Assembly: GCF_003143935.1 (NCBI RefSeq)
Contig: NZ_QFRX01000001.1
Location: 98,110-162,109 of the forward strand
DNA: 64,000 nucleotides
Direction: 5' to 3'
Source: Streptomyces sp. Act143
GTDB lineage: Bacteria; Actinomycetota; Actinomycetes; Streptomycetales; Streptomycetaceae
Part shown: positions 7,808-17,712 of the stretch, in pieces
Layout of the letters: the number at the start of each line of letters is the position of its first letter
How positions within the stretch are numbered: position 1 is the stretch's first letter
Notes under the pieces: generated by a model
Seen by the model: only the letters and a program-made list of their open reading frames with translations
What the model was told of the DNA's origin: nothing
Database searches by the model: none
Position numbers and translations under genes: made by a program

Positions 7808-8998
7808 ATGGTCAAGGCATCGGATGCGACAGCCGGGGAAGCGGCCGAGACGGACACGGCGGTCAGCGGCCGGAGACACACGGCCCCGGCGGCACCAGGT
7901 GTCCGCCGGGGTTTCCCCTCCGCGCCCCTGCGCAGCGGCCGGGTCGACGGACTGGACGGGCTGCGCACCCTCGCGGTCGCCCTGGTGCTCGTCTACCACG
8001 TCGACCACTCCCTGGTCCCGGGCGGCTCGATCGCCGTCGACGTCTTCTTCACCATCAGCGGCTTCGTCATCACCCGCCTGCTGCTCGTCGAGTACTCCCG
8101 CACCGGCTCCCTCGCCCTGCTCCCCTTCTACCGGCGCCGGTGGCTACGGCTCGTCCCCGCGCTGCTGGTCCTGTGCGCGGTCTGCGTGGTGCTGCAGACG
8201 ACGACCTCGCTGTGGAGCTTCGACGGCTCCTGGCAGGCGGTGGGCCTCGCGGCGACCTTCCTGACGAACGTCTTCAGGGCCGCGGAATTCGGGTCGTACT
8301 CCGGCGGCCCCCTTGCGCACACCTGGTCGCTGGGTGTGGAGGAACAGTTCTATCTGCTGTGGCCGATCCTGCTGCTGTTCCTGCTGCGCCGCCTGCGGCC
8401 CCGTACGGTCCTGATCTGCACCGCCGCGCTGTGCGTGCTGCCCTTCCTGTGGCGCTGCCTGCTGTGGAACCCGGACGCGGTGCACCGCATCTACAACGGC
8501 ACCGACACCCGCGCCGACGAACTGCTGGCCGGCGCCCTGGTCGCCGTGGCCCTGGCGCGGCTGCGCACCGACGACCCGCGGCTGGCGCTGCTGCGCACCT
8601 GGGCCGGACGGCTCGCCGTGCCCGCCCTCGCCGTCCTGGCGCTCGTGGCGTGGAAGGTACCGGTGACCGGGGACGCCGGTGTCTGGACCGCCCTCTGGTA
8701 CACGGTCGGCATCCTCGGCGTGGCGGTGGTGTCGGCCACCCTGGTCGCAGGGCTCGAACTGCGGCCCGACGGCCTGCTGTCCCGTCTGCTGGGGTTCGCG
8801 CCGCTCGCCTGGACCGGACGCAATCTCAGCTACGGCATCTATCTGTGGCACTACCCCGTCGTGCGGCTGCTGGCCTCCCTCGACGTGAAGGAGGGGCTGC
8901 TGTCGGCCACGGTGGTGCTGACCCTGGCGATGGCCCTGCTGTCGTACCACCTCGTCGAACGGCCCTTCCTGCGCCGGGCCCGCCGGCACCGGACCTGA
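7808..8998 (+). CDS. OafA/YrhL-type membrane acyltransferase
   Basis: The 396-residue protein has an N-terminal cytoplasmic tail of about 45 residues, then RVDGLDGLRTLAVALVLVYH with the conserved His in the first helix, and about ten membrane segments. The motifs VDVFFTISGFVITRLLL and HTWSLGVEEQFYLLWP are diagnostic of acyltransferase family 3. These enzymes O-acylate cell-surface glycans, secondary metabolites or lipids. There is no C-terminal SGNH domain, so it is the single-domain form. No neighbour suggests the acceptor. The gene is convergent with the GH95 gene, 107 bp apart. Confidence 0.85.
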   Translation: MVKASDATAGEAAETDTAVSGRRHTAPAAPGVRRGFPSAPLRSGRVDGLDGLRTLAVALVLVYHVDHSLVPGGSIAVDVFFTISGFVITRLLLVEYSRTGSLALLPFYRRRWLRLVPALLVLCAVCVVLQTTTSLWSFDGSWQAVGLAATFLTNVFRAAEFGSYSGGPLAHTWSLGVEEQFYLLWPILLLFLLRRLRPRTVLICTAALCVLPFLWRCLLWNPDAVHRIYNGTDTRADELLAGALVAVALARLRTDDPRLALLRTWAGRLAVPALAVLALVAWKVPVTGDAGVWTALWYTVGILGVAVVSATLVAGLELRPDGLLSRLLGFAPLAWTGRNLSYGIYLWHYPVVRLLASLDVKEGLLSATVVLTLAMALLSYHLVERPFLRRARRHRT

Positions 8999-9105
8999 CG
9001 GCGGCAGGGCCTCCGAGGCCGCCGCCGGCAGGCCCGGCCGTCAGGTTTGGCCGCGCTCTCGCCCGAGTGTTCCGCGGAGCCGGGAGGCGGGCCTGTTTCC
9101 GCGGG

Positions 9106-12100
9106 TCAGGGCCTGGCCGGCTTGACCTTCCTGTCGACGCCGTTCACGCGCACGGTGACCTTCCCACGGTCGCGGGCGCGGTCGGCCACGATCCGGTACG
9201 ACGTGACCTTCCCGTCCCGCCACGCGCAACTGACCTCATAACCGCCGCGGGCGCGGAGCCCGGTGAAGGAGCCCTTGGCGCGCCAGCCGTCGGGCAGGGC
9301 GGGCAGCAGGTGGATGGCGCCGTCGTGGCTCTGCAGCAGCATCTCCACCACGGCGCCCGAGATACCGAAGTTGCCGTCCATCTGGAAGGGCGGGTGGTTG
9401 CAGAACAGGTTCGGCAACGTGTTGTACGTCAGCAGTCCGCGCAGCATGATCTGGGCGCGGTGTCCGTCACCGAGGCGGGCGAAGAGCGCGGCCCGCCACG
9501 GCCAGGTCCACGAGCGGCGGCTGTCGCCCGACACCGTCGCGGCGGTGAAGGGGACGCCTTCCTTCTCTCCGCACCTCGCCTTGAGCGAGACCAGGGCGGC
9601 GGCCGCGAACTCGGCCGTCCTCGGGGTGATCTGGCGGCCGGGATAGACGGCGAAGAGGTGCGAGGTGTGGCGGTGGATGTCCGTGGGGCTGTCGATGTCC
9701 TCCTGCCATTCCTGCAACTGCCCCCATTTCCCGACCTTGTTCGGCGCGAGACGCGCCTGCAGGTCCGCGACCTTCGCCCGGTAGCCGGGGTCCGCGTCGA
9801 GGACGGCCTCGCAGTCGAGGTAGTTCTGGAACAGGTCCCAGATGATCTGCTGGTCGTACATCACGCCGTCCTCGCGCGGACCGTGCTCCGGGGACCAGCC
9901 GTTCGGTGAGACGAGGAGTCCGTCCTCGCGTTCCTTGAGGTGGTCCTCCCAGAACTCGCAGATCTCCTTGATCATCGGGTGCGCGACGGTGCGGAGGTAG
10001 TCCAGGTCCTGGGTGAAGGCCCAGTGTTCGTAGAGGTGTTGGGCGTACCAGGCGCTCGCGACGGTGTTCCACTCCCACGCGTTGCCGCCGTAGATGCTCT
10101 GGCTGGTGCGGGCGGTCCAGCCGCGTGTGTCCTTGCCGAAGGCATTGCGTGTGGCCACCCGGCTGGGCACGGCGACCTGCTGGACGAACTCGACGAGCGC
10201 CTCGTGGCACTCCGGCAGGTTCGTGGTCTCGGCGCCCCAGTAGTTCATCTGGATGTTGATGTTGGTGTGGTAATCGGACGCCCAGGCCGGTGAGTTGCTG
10301 TCGTTCCAGAGGCCCTGGAGGTTGGCGGGCAGTCCGCCGGGGCGGGAGGAGCTGATCAGCAGGTAGCGGCCGTAGTCGAACATCGCCTGCTCAAGGGTCG
10401 GATCGTCGCCGCCCGCGGCGTAGCGCGCCAGCCTTGCCTGGGTCGGCAGGGCGGCGACGGCAGCCTCGGAAGTGCCCCAGTCGACGGACACCCGCTGCAT
10501 GAGTGCCCTCACCTGGGCGGTGTGTTCATGGCGCAGCGTGTCGTACGGCGTCCTGGCCGCCTTGTCGAGCGCTCTGTCGAGGGCCGTCCGCGGATCGGCT
10601 CCGCGCCACCCGGCGCCGGCGTCGAGCCGGTAGTCGGTGCGGGCGTCGAGCAGCAGGGTCAGCGTCGTGCAGCCGGCGAAGCCGAGTGCCGAGCCGTCGG
10701 CGCTCAACGTGCCGTCGGTGTGCACCACTTGGACGGCGCACGCGTGCTTGAGGCCATTGCCCAGCACTCCGTGGAAGGCGATCCGCCCGTTGCCGGGGTC
10801 GACGGTCGTCGGCGCCCCCTCCTGTGCGGACGTCAGGGAGATGGTTCCGGAGAGTCCCCCGGCACGCTCCGACGTGTACCGGAAGACCATGACGTCCGCG
10901 GAGCGGCTCGCGAACGTCTCCCGCCGGAAACGTCGCCCCGGCGCGCCGAAACGGGTCACGTGCACCCCGTCGGTGAAGTCCAGGGCACGCTGGTAGTCGA
11001 CGCACGTGCGCAGCGTGCGGGTGTCGAATCCGGTGCCCTCCAGGGCGACTTCGGCGATCTGGAAGCCGCTGGACGACGCGCCGGGGGTGAACGTGAGCCG
11101 GTAGGCGCGGTACGCCGTGGTGTTGGCGATCCGGAAGGTCCGGGTCTCGCCGCGTCCGGCGAAGGGGGCCGCGGGATTCTGCGTGTCGAGCGTCACCCAC
11201 TCCTGCCCGTCCTGCGAGGCCTGGAGCGTCCAGCGCCGGGGATCGTCCAGCGGCCGGTCCGGGGCCGCCGTGAGGGCGTACGAGGTGACGGTGGCGGCGC
11301 CGGCCAGTTCGGCCTGCCAGACGACCGCCTTCACGGCGCCGCCCACCCGCCACACCGTGGCCCGATCGCCGTCCACGGAACGGGAGATGTCCGTGTCCCC
11401 GGACCCGGCCTCGGACCCAGCGCCCGACCCGGCCCCCTCTGCGTGCCCGCTCGGCGAGGACAGGTACACCGAACCGACTCCGCTGCCGCCGCCGAGGACG
11501 ACGCCCGACAGGCCGATCTCGCTCACCTGGAAGTGGCTGACCCCCGCCTTGGGCACGAAGTCGAACCGGTAGAACCGATACGACCCGCTGTCGGCACAGG
11601 TGAACTCCTTTGTCTGGAACCGGCTTTCGAAGGGTCCCGTCAAGGTGCGGCTGTCCAGGGTGGTCCACGTGGCGCCGTCGGCCGAACCGGCGAGCGTCCA
11701 CTGCTGCGGGTCGCGATCCGGTACGTCGTTGGCACTGGTCAGCCGGTAGGACGTGACGTCGACGGGTTCGGGCAGCTCAACCTGCCACTGCACCTTGGAA
11801 CCAGGCCCATCGATGCACCACTTGGTGCTCGACATGCCGTCGTACGACTTGTCGACCCCCTCCGCCGAGGAGGAGTTGTACGGTCCTCCCGGCGCGGTGA
11901 CCTTCGGCCGGGCCCCGTCGGGCCCGAAGGCGACGACGACATCACCGAAGGTACGGTACGAGCCGAAGCCGGTCATGCTGGTGTCGAAGGCGTCGTCCGG
12001 CCGGCCGGCGAGGGCGTTGTCGTAGTTGTTGACCCCTCCCCACAGGCTCTGCTCGTTGAACTGGATGCGCTCCTCGTCGGGATCGGCGAAGAGCATGGCG

Positions 12101-12327
12101 CCGAGTCGGCCGTTGCCGATCGGCAGGGCCTGCGACTGCCAGTCGGTGGCGGGGACGGTGTACTTCAGCGCCTTGCGCGACAGGGCGGGCCACTGCACGA
12201 CCGCCGGCTCCGCCCTGTCGGCGGCGACGGCCGCTCCGGCGAAGAGGCCGTCGGCGAGCGGGGCGAGGGCGAGGGCACCGCCGAACTTGAGAACGCTTCT
12301 TCGCTGCGGTTCGGACGCACGGGTCAC
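9106..12327 (-). CDS. Secreted GH95 alpha-L-fucosidase with two inserted discoidin-like domains
   Basis: The precursor is about 1073 residues. A twin-arginine signal ([19 protein letters not shown]) is followed by the GH95 N-terminal beta-domain ([19 protein letters not shown]), which appears to be interrupted by two F5/8C (CBM32-like) modules at about 140-260 and 300-420. The (alpha/alpha)6 catalytic region follows, with [20 protein letters not shown] (catalytic asparagines), [10 protein letters not shown] and QMDGNFG (general acid/base region). GH95 enzymes remove terminal alpha-1,2-fucose or galactose. I choose the GTG at 12327 for the GGGAG site 7 bases upstream; an ATG at 12345 is an alternative. 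Two matching operator-like sites lie upstream. Confidence 0.85.
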   Translation of the reverse strand: MTRASEPQRRSVLKFGGALALAPLADGLFAGAAVAADRAEPAVVQWPALSRKALKYTVPATDWQSQALPIGNGRLGAMLFADPDEERIQFNEQSLWGGVNNYDNALAGRPDDAFDTSMTGFGSYRTFGDVVVAFGPDGARPKVTAPGGPYNSSSAEGVDKSYDGMSSTKWCIDGPGSKVQWQVELPEPVDVTSYRLTSANDVPDRDPQQWTLAGSADGATWTTLDSRTLTGPFESRFQTKEFTCADSGSYRFYRFDFVPKAGVSHFQVSEIGLSGVVLGGGSGVGSVYLSSPSGHAEGAGSGAGSEAGSGDTDISRSVDGDRATVWRVGGAVKAVVWQAELAGAATVTSYALTAAPDRPLDDPRRWTLQASQDGQEWVTLDTQNPAAPFAGRGETRTFRIANTTAYRAYRLTFTPGASSSGFQIAEVALEGTGFDTRTLRTCVDYQRALDFTDGVHVTRFGAPGRRFRRETFASRSADVMVFRYTSERAGGLSGTISLTSAQEGAPTTVDPGNGRIAFHGVLGNGLKHACAVQVVHTDGTLSADGSALGFAGCTTLTLLLDARTDYRLDAGAGWRGADPRTALDRALDKAARTPYDTLRHEHTAQVRALMQRVSVDWGTSEAAVAALPTQARLARYAAGGDDPTLEQAMFDYGRYLLISSSRPGGLPANLQGLWNDSNSPAWASDYHTNINIQMNYWGAETTNLPECHEALVEFVQQVAVPSRVATRNAFGKDTRGWTARTSQSIYGGNAWEWNTVASAWYAQHLYEHWAFTQDLDYLRTVAHPMIKEICEFWEDHLKEREDGLLVSPNGWSPEHGPREDGVMYDQQIIWDLFQNYLDCEAVLDADPGYRAKVADLQARLAPNKVGKWGQLQEWQEDIDSPTDIHRHTSHLFAVYPGRQITPRTAEFAAAALVSLKARCGEKEGVPFTAATVSGDSRRSWTWPWRAALFARLGDGHRAQIMLRGLLTYNTLPNLFCNHPPFQMDGNFGISGAVVEMLLQSHDGAIHLLPALPDGWRAKGSFTGLRARGGYEVSCAWRDGKVTSYRIVADRARDRGKVTVRVNGVDRKVKPARP

Positions 12328-12411
12328 GACAGATCTCCCAGCCATTGGTCGGTTCTTCTGACGGAGGGAAGCACGGCCTCAGCTGAAGGCAGCGCCCATC
12401 ATCACCAAGTG

Positions 12412-12498
12412 ACACGTCGGATGTCTATAGGGATGCTGCACCGTGAATTTGGGATCGCTGCGCTCGTCCTGCGCCGCTGGCCGCTATACGTAGGATGT
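12412..12498. promoter_or_regulatory. Paired operator-like sites upstream of the GH95 gene
   Basis: Two 13-mers, ACACGTCGGATGT (12412-12424) and ATACGTAGGATGT (12486-12498), differ at two positions and start 74 bp apart, close to seven helical turns. Both sit in A/T-richer sequence upstream of the fucosidase and none is seen elsewhere nearby. This suggests cooperative binding by a sugar-responsive regulator on one DNA face. The regulator is not identified. Confidence 0.45.
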
Positions 12499-12536
12499 AT
12501 GTTTCGCAGCGGTCTGAGGGTGCGCGGAAGCGTGCA

Positions 12537-13715
12537 TCACCGGAGCGCTTCGGTGCCGCGGTCGGCCGCGAGCACCGTGCGGAGAGGGAACGCGATGAGC
12601 AGCGCGACGGCGACCAGGAGCCCGCTCGCCCACAGCGGCCCGAGGTCTCCGGCCGCGGTGTCGAGGGTGGTCGCGGCGACGAGGGGGCCCACCGCGGCAC
12701 CGACGTTGAGTGCGGCGGTCGCGTAGGAGCCGGCCATGGTAGGGGCTCCTGACGCCTCGTAGAGCACCCGCGTGATCAGTGTGCTGCCCAGGGCGAACGA
12801 CAGGACGCCCTGCATGAACACGAGGGCGAGCAGCGCAGTCGGTCGGTCGGCCAGCAGGGCGAGGGCCGGCCAGCCGACGAGCAGCAGCGGACCGCCCGTC
12901 GCCAGAACCAGACCGGGTCGCTGGTCGGACAGCCGCCCGGCGACGGTGACGCCGACCAGGGACCCACCGCCGAAGAGGACCAGGGCCACGGAGATCCACA
13001 GCTCGCCGAGCCCGGCGGTGCCGGTCACGACCGGCGCGAGGAAGGTGAAGCTCGCGAATGTCGCCGCGTTCACCAGCGCCCCGAGCAGCAGCACCGGGAA
13101 CAGTCGCGGACTCTTGAGCTGTGCGAGCTCCGCCCGCAAGGTCGGCATGTTGCTCGCGGCTGTGTCCGTGCGGCGCGCCGGGACGCCGGTCAGGATGCCG
13201 ATCGCTGCGGGCAGGCAGAGGGCGGCGACCGCCCAGAACGTGGCCCGCCAGCCGAGCAGGGTCCCGAGTACGGCCCCTCCCGGGACTCCGGCGATCGTGG
13301 CCACCGTGGTGCCCGACAGCAGTACGGCCAGCGCCCGCCCCTTCTTGTCGGGCGAGACCAGTGCGGCGGCCGTCGTCAGGGCGACCGCGAGGAATCCGGC
13401 GTTCGCGAGGGCCGCGACCACTCGCGTCGCGAACAGGACGGGGAAGCTGGAGGTGGCGGCACCTGCGGCATGGGCGGCCGAGAAGACGAGGACGAACCCG
13501 AGCAGGCTCGACCGTCCAGGCCGGTTGCGGGCGAGTGCGGCCATCAGCGGGGCACCTGCGACCATGCCGACCGCGAAGGCCGACGTGAGCGTGCCGGCTG
13601 TCGCGACGCTGATGTCGAGGTCCGAAGCGATGTCCGGCAGGAGTCCGGCGAGCATGAACTCCGAGGTGCCCATGGCGAAGACCGCCATGGCAAGCAGATA
13701 CAACGGGAAAGGCAC
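12537..13715 (-). CDS. cmlR: Cml-type MFS chloramphenicol exporter
   Basis: The 392-residue protein has 12 predicted membrane segments. It closely matches, from memory, the Cml/CmlR chloramphenicol exporters of S. lividans and S. coelicolor, including their length. The N terminus reads LAMAVFAMGTSEFMLAGLLP, and RALAVLLSGTTVATIAGVPG in the middle is the motif C region of drug:H+ antiporters. It exports chloramphenicol by proton antiport. The GTG start follows CGGAG. The upstream leader contains repeats and a short overlapping frame that may allow antibiotic-responsive expression. In S. lividans the homologue lies in an unstable arm region, which fits the accessory character here. Confidence 0.85.
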   Translation of the reverse strand: MPFPLYLLAMAVFAMGTSEFMLAGLLPDIASDLDISVATAGTLTSAFAVGMVAGAPLMAALARNRPGRSSLLGFVLVFSAAHAAGAATSSFPVLFATRVVAALANAGFLAVALTTAAALVSPDKKGRALAVLLSGTTVATIAGVPGGAVLGTLLGWRATFWAVAALCLPAAIGILTGVPARRTDTAASNMPTLRAELAQLKSPRLFPVLLLGALVNAATFASFTFLAPVVTGTAGLGELWISVALVLFGGGSLVGVTVAGRLSDQRPGLVLATGGPLLLVGWPALALLADRPTALLALVFMQGVLSFALGSTLITRVLYEASGAPTMAGSYATAALNVGAAVGPLVAATTLDTAAGDLGPLWASGLLVAVALLIAFPLRTVLAADRGTEALR

Positions 13716-13849
13716 GAGTGGCTCCGAGGTGAGGAGAAGCGCGAGAAGGTCATCTCGTCACCGCGGTCAGCCCCGACGGCACACCGCCCGCTCGCGGAAC
13801 GCGCGGCGGCGGAACGGCTGAGAGCTCAGTGGTTCTGGGGGCTGACGGC
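13716..13849 (-). promoter_or_regulatory. Structured leader of the chloramphenicol exporter gene
   Basis: A perfect 9-bp inverted repeat, GTCAGCCCC at 13766-13774 and GGGGCTGAC at 13838-13846, spans the region upstream of the gene. Nearer the start, CGAGATGA and TCACCTCG form an imperfect dyad enclosing two CTTCTC repeats. An out-of-frame ATG at 13753 begins MTFSRFSSPRSHS and overlaps the GTG start. This resembles an attenuator layout, but the mechanism is inferred. Confidence 0.35.
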
Positions 13850-14138
13850 GTGACCGAAAGCCCCCACCCTGTCCGACTCAGGACTCGACATGGCCCGCAC
13901 GCTACCCGACCGGCCCGCGCGGAGGCATCTCGGTTTCAGCGGCGTGGTCCGTCTCCACGGCCCGCGAGTCCGTCTGTCACTTGTCCGTCAGTGGCTGCGG
14001 GGAGGAAGCTGTGCCGAGCCGTGCCACGCGGTGTCACGTTCGGCGGTCACCTCCACGCCTTCGCCACCGCTGCCGCAGGCACCACTGGCATGACCTTCCG
14101 CGGCAGCACACCGCGCACCTCGAAACGCACAAGTCCCC

Positions 14139-14208
14139 CCGCAGGACAGAGAATCCAGCACAGGGACGCGAGGGAGCTCTGTGAAGTCCAGCGTGTCCTG
14201 TCCTGCGG
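14139..14208. repeat. Long hairpin with 11-bp perfect stem and nested stem
   Basis: CCGCAGGACAG (14139-14149) pairs perfectly with CTGTCCTGCGG (14198-14208). Inside, CACAG and CTGTG form a second stem. It lies 83 bp downstream of the methyltransferase stop, so it may be that gene's terminator or a small structured RNA. The rest of 13850-14290 shows no gene I can support. Confidence 0.4.
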
Positions 14209-14290
14209 TCTGCAGATCGCCTTCTTGACCTGCGATGAAACCGCTGGTGCATCAAGTGGTCACTCCCGTCCATCTGCTGGCGGCGGCTGC

Positions 14291-15145
14291 CTACCGGCGG
14301 ACTGCCGAGATCAACCCGCCGGGCCCCTCGTCGAGTTGTGGCGGGGTGCTGATCGGGCGGCCGTAGGCGGCGGCGCACTCGCGCAGGGTGCGGCTGTCGG
14401 CCTCCCAGCCGTGCCCGGCCAGCCAGCCCACCGGATCGTCGGGCGTTTCCGAGACCCACAGGGACGCCGCCGATCCCGGCGCGGCGTCCGCGCCGAAGCG
14501 CTCCAGCACGCCCCGCGAGCCCAACGTCAGCCCCATCCGGCTGCCTGGCGCCGATCGTGCGCTGATCCGGGCCAGCAACAGCTCCACCGCGTCCTCGGGC
14601 AGATAGATCAGCAGACCCTCGGCGATCCACACCGTCGGCGCGGTCCGGTCGTGCCCTGCGGCGGCGAGTTCGCTCGGCCAGTCCTCGCGCAGATCCGCCG
14701 CGACGGTGATCCGCTCGCAGCGCGCGACGGCCTGCTCCCGGTGCAGCACGGCAGCCTTGAAGTTCAGCGGGGCGGCGGTGTCCAGCTCGAACAGACGGGT
14801 GCCGTCGGGCCAGTACATGCGGAAGGCCCGGCTGTCCATGCCGGCGCCGAGCAGCACGACCTGCCGTACCTCGGAAGCCGAGGCCTGCCGCAGCAGGTCG
14901 TCGAGGAACTTCGTCCGGATGACGATGGACAACGACACTGCCCGTCGGCGGCGTTGAGCGGCCTCGTCGCCGGGCAGCGGCGGCGAGGAGGGCCACAGGC
15001 CGCCGGCGGTGGCGAAGGCCTGTGCGAGCGGGTCCCGGAACAGCGCGTCCTCCCGCTGCGTCTCCAGGGCCCGGACTCTGGCGACCCCCACCGCCGTGGC
15101 CCACACTCCCGACGGCCGCACATGTTCCTGCCCATCGCTCATCAC
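14291..15145 (-). CDS. Class I SAM-dependent methyltransferase (LCM/TIGR00027 type)
   Basis: The 284-residue protein starts with the family opening GVWATAVGVARVRALETQRE and DALFRDPLAQAFA. The SAM-binding motif I region is QVVLLGAGMDSRAFRMYWP (about 103-121), followed by FELDTAAPLNFK and the WIAEGLLIYLPEDAVELLL segment, all typical of TIGR00027 leucine carboxyl methyltransferase-like proteins of actinobacteria. The physiological acceptor for this subfamily is generally unknown. Two ATG codons lie in tandem at the start. It is divergent from the LLM oxidoreductase, with a perfect palindrome between them. Confidence 0.85.
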   Translation of the reverse strand: MMSDGQEHVRPSGVWATAVGVARVRALETQREDALFRDPLAQAFATAGGLWPSSPPLPGDEAAQRRRRAVSLSIVIRTKFLDDLLRQASASEVRQVVLLGAGMDSRAFRMYWPDGTRLFELDTAAPLNFKAAVLHREQAVARCERITVAADLREDWPSELAAAGHDRTAPTVWIAEGLLIYLPEDAVELLLARISARSAPGSRMGLTLGSRGVLERFGADAAPGSAASLWVSETPDDPVGWLAGHGWEADSRTLRECAAAYGRPISTPPQLDEGPGGLISAVRR

Positions 15146-15238
15146 GCCAGCCTAAATGGCCGACTCGAAGACGGCTGATGTGTGGGGCCGGTTGCAGCAC
15201 GGCAGCCACTCCGTGTCCGGGCACAGGCACCTCGCCGA

Positions 15239-15252
15239 GGCACACGTGTGCC
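15239..15252. promoter_or_regulatory. Perfect 14-bp palindrome between divergent genes
   Basis: GGCACACGTGTGCC reads the same on both strands and lies in the 236-bp region between the methyltransferase and oxidoreductase starts. It is a plausible operator for one or both. No adjacent regulator gene is an obvious partner. Confidence 0.4.
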
Positions 15253-15381
15253 CCGGCACGACCGACTCGGCCCGTCCCACCCCGTCCGTCGGGGCCGAAC
15301 GGCATCGCGGCCGTGGGCTTCGGTCCTGGGTCATGTCAGCATGAGCAAGCCCGATTCGGTCCTCGGACCCTGGAGGTTTGC

Positions 15382-16434
15382 ATGCGTGCAGGCGTCGTGG
15401 TCGCCGCGCACCCCGGTGTGGAAGAACTCGCCGTGACGGCTGAGGAGTTGGGCCTCACAAGCTTCTGGGTCTACGACACCCCGATGGTCCACGGGGACCC
15501 TTTCGTCGCCCTGAGCCTGTGTGCGAAGGTCACTCGCCGCATCCGGCTCGGGATCGGTGTGACCTCACCGGCGTTGCGCTCGGCCCCGGCCGCGGCGAGC
15601 GGGTTCGCCAGCCTCAACGCCCTGGCACCGGGCCGGATCATCTGCGGTGTCGGCACCGGAAACACCGCCCGGCGTACGGTCGGCATGCAGCCGACCACGG
15701 CAGCCGCGATGGAGAACTTCACCGCGGCACTACAGGATCTGTGTGCCGGGCGCTCGACCTCGTACCGCGAAGGTGACCGGGTGCGCGACATCCGGTTCCT
15801 GCATGCCGGGGCACAGGTGAACACCACCGATCCGATCGAGTTCGTCGTGGCCGCGCTCGGCCCCAAGGCCGCCGCCGTCGCCGGCCGCCGCGGCGCCGGC
15901 CTCATCTCCTTCGGCCTGCTGGACCCTGCCGCCTGGCAGGCACTGCACGCCGCCCGAAACCGAGCCGCCCACGGCACACCCCGCGCCCCCGGCTCCTCTC
16001 CGGACTCCTACCTGGTCACCGCCCTCCACCTGCTGCGCGACGACGAAGACGCCGGCGGTGACGCGGCCCGGGACGCGACAGGTCACCTCGTGCTGTCGCT
16101 GCTGGACTACGCCGCCGACACACCCGCCTTCGCCGCACAACTCGGCCCCGAACAACGCGAAGTGGTACGGCACCTCCTCGCCCGGCGCGGCACCACCGCC
16201 GACGCGCCGGACCGGTACACCAAGCTCTATCCCGGCTATCTCGGACGCATCGCACCGCGCGACCGGGACCTGGTGCTGCCCTCGCTGATGAACAGCGTGG
16301 CCCTCGTCGGCACCCGCGACGACCTGCGCACCCGCATCACCGCCCTGGAACGGGCAGGCGTCGACGAACTCCTCGTCCAGCCCGTGATCGACCCGCCCGC
16401 CGAGATGGCCCGACTCGCCGGACTCCTCGCCTGA
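15382..16434 (+). CDS. LLM-class flavin-dependent oxidoreductase
   Basis: The 350-residue protein has the luciferase-like barrel pattern: GVVVAAHPGVEELAVTAEEL at the first strand, SFWVYDTPMVHGDPFVAL, then RIRLGIGVTSPALRSAPAAA (flavin loop) and GRIICGVGTGNTARRTVG. It resembles F420- or FMN-dependent reductases of the methylene-tetrahydromethanopterin reductase group. The substrate is unknown. The frame opens much earlier, but a perfect GGAGG at 15372-15376, five bases before ATG 15382, fixes the start. It is monocistronic and convergent with the ArsR-type gene. Confidence 0.85.
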   Translation: MRAGVVVAAHPGVEELAVTAEELGLTSFWVYDTPMVHGDPFVALSLCAKVTRRIRLGIGVTSPALRSAPAAASGFASLNALAPGRIICGVGTGNTARRTVGMQPTTAAAMENFTAALQDLCAGRSTSYREGDRVRDIRFLHAGAQVNTTDPIEFVVAALGPKAAAVAGRRGAGLISFGLLDPAAWQALHAARNRAAHGTPRAPGSSPDSYLVTALHLLRDDEDAGGDAARDATGHLVLSLLDYAADTPAFAAQLGPEQREVVRHLLARRGTTADAPDRYTKLYPGYLGRIAPRDRDLVLPSLMNSVALVGTRDDLRTRITALERAGVDELLVQPVIDPPAEMARLAGLLA

Positions 16435-16524
16435 ACACCCGCTCGCGGGAGGGCGGCACGGCCTCTGGAAGTACCGCATCCACGCGTCCTGTCAGGGACC
16501 TGCGCGTCGATGCGGCACCAACGC

Positions 16525-17610
16525 TCAGCGCAGTACGGCCGCCAGCAGATCGGCGCCCAACGCCGTCAGGTCGGGCAGGTTGAGGGTGTACCGGACGTAG
16601 CGGCCCTGCCGTCGGGCCGTCAGCAGGCCCGCGCGGCGCAGGACGGCGAGGTGGCGGGAGACTTCCGGGGGTGAGAGTTCCCAGAAGTGGGCCAGTTCGG
16701 CGGTGGTGTGCGGGCCACGGGCCAGGGTGCGCAGCAGCCGCAGCCGTACCGGGTGTGCGAGCGCCTCCAGCCGGAGCGTGACCGTCTCCAGGGAGACCGG
16801 CTCAGCCGGGCTCGGCTCGGCGACGGGGTACTGCACCACCGGGTGCCACCCGGGGGCGTGCACCGCCACCAGGTGGGGGCGGCCGAAGACGCTGGGGATG
16901 AACGTGACCCCGGTGTCGCGAGCGGCAGTCGCCTTGTCCTGCACCTTGTCCACGACGATGCAGTCGCCGTCCGGGGCCAGGGTGATCGCGCCGGAGACCG
17001 AGGCGAGTGCCGCTGCGAGGCCGTGGCGCTTGAGCAGCTCGTTCTTCTGCCGCAGATCAGTGGCAAGCTGCACCGCGGCGCCCGCCCAGGCGTCGTCGAA
17101 GAAGGCGGCGGCGCATTCTTCGAGGGTGTGGCGCACCCGCGATCGCACCGCTGCCGGGTCGGCGAGCAGCCGCTCCGCGAAGGCCTCCTGCAACGCGCCG
17201 CGGGCCTGGGCCACGTCCAGGGCCCGTTCGCGTGCCGCGGTGTCGGTGAGCGGGGACGCGCCGCGGAAATGGATCCGGTTGCTGCCGCAGGTGGTGACGA
17301 GCGCGGCCGTCACATACGTCTCGTCGTCGATCCGGTCCACGTCGTCCAACTCCTCGGCGAGGGTCGGTCGGGGGCGCGCGGGAATCAGGAAGTCGGCCTG
17401 CGAGGAGCGCCAGAGGAACTCGGCCTCCCTGAGCCGTTCGGCCAGCTCGGGTCGCAGTCCGGCCCAGACGTCCGCGGCCCAGCCGGCGAGCTGCGGGTGG
17501 TGCCCCGGTTCGGCCAGCACGTGCAGCATCGCGGTCAGCTCGGCCAGCGGGGAGGCGGCGAACCGCACGCGGTCGGACGAGAGACCGCTGATGTCGATCT
17601 TCAGCGTCAT
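16525..17610 (-). CDS. ArsR-type regulator with DUF5937 N-terminal domain
   Basis: The 361-residue protein has a long N-terminal domain (about 1-270, DUF5937-like, starting MTLKIDISGLSSDRVRFAAS). A C-terminal ArsR winged helix (about 275-350) has LRLLRTLARGPHTTAELAHF and the recognition helix region SPPEVSRHLAVLRRAGLL. No cysteine metal-binding motif is seen in the HTH, so the signal is probably organic or protein-borne. It is divergent from an MFS transporter with dyads between them, the usual arrangement for a local repressor of an exporter. Confidence 0.8.
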   Translation of the reverse strand: MTLKIDISGLSSDRVRFAASPLAELTAMLHVLAEPGHHPQLAGWAADVWAGLRPELAERLREAEFLWRSSQADFLIPARPRPTLAEELDDVDRIDDETYVTAALVTTCGSNRIHFRGASPLTDTAARERALDVAQARGALQEAFAERLLADPAAVRSRVRHTLEECAAAFFDDAWAGAAVQLATDLRQKNELLKRHGLAAALASVSGAITLAPDGDCIVVDKVQDKATAARDTGVTFIPSVFGRPHLVAVHAPGWHPVVQYPVAEPSPAEPVSLETVTLRLEALAHPVRLRLLRTLARGPHTTAELAHFWELSPPEVSRHLAVLRRAGLLTARRQGRYVRYTLNLPDLTALGADLLAAVLR

Positions 17611-17625
17611 CCCGCCATCATCACC

Positions 17626-17669
17626 GTTCGAACAGCCTGGTAGGGGTGTCGATTGACGATGTGCGTCAA
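17626..17669. promoter_or_regulatory. Operator region of the ArsR/MFS divergon
   Basis: The perfect palindrome GTTCGAAC (17626-17633) and the inverted repeat TTGACG-N5-CGTCAA (17653-17669) lie in the 102-bp gap between the two starts. The TTGACG arms also look like -35 elements for both directions. Repressor binding here could shut off both promoters. Confidence 0.5.
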
Positions 17670-17712
17670 CCGACGTGCTCCGCCCCGGCAGCCGAACGCA
17701 CCGTCTGACGCC

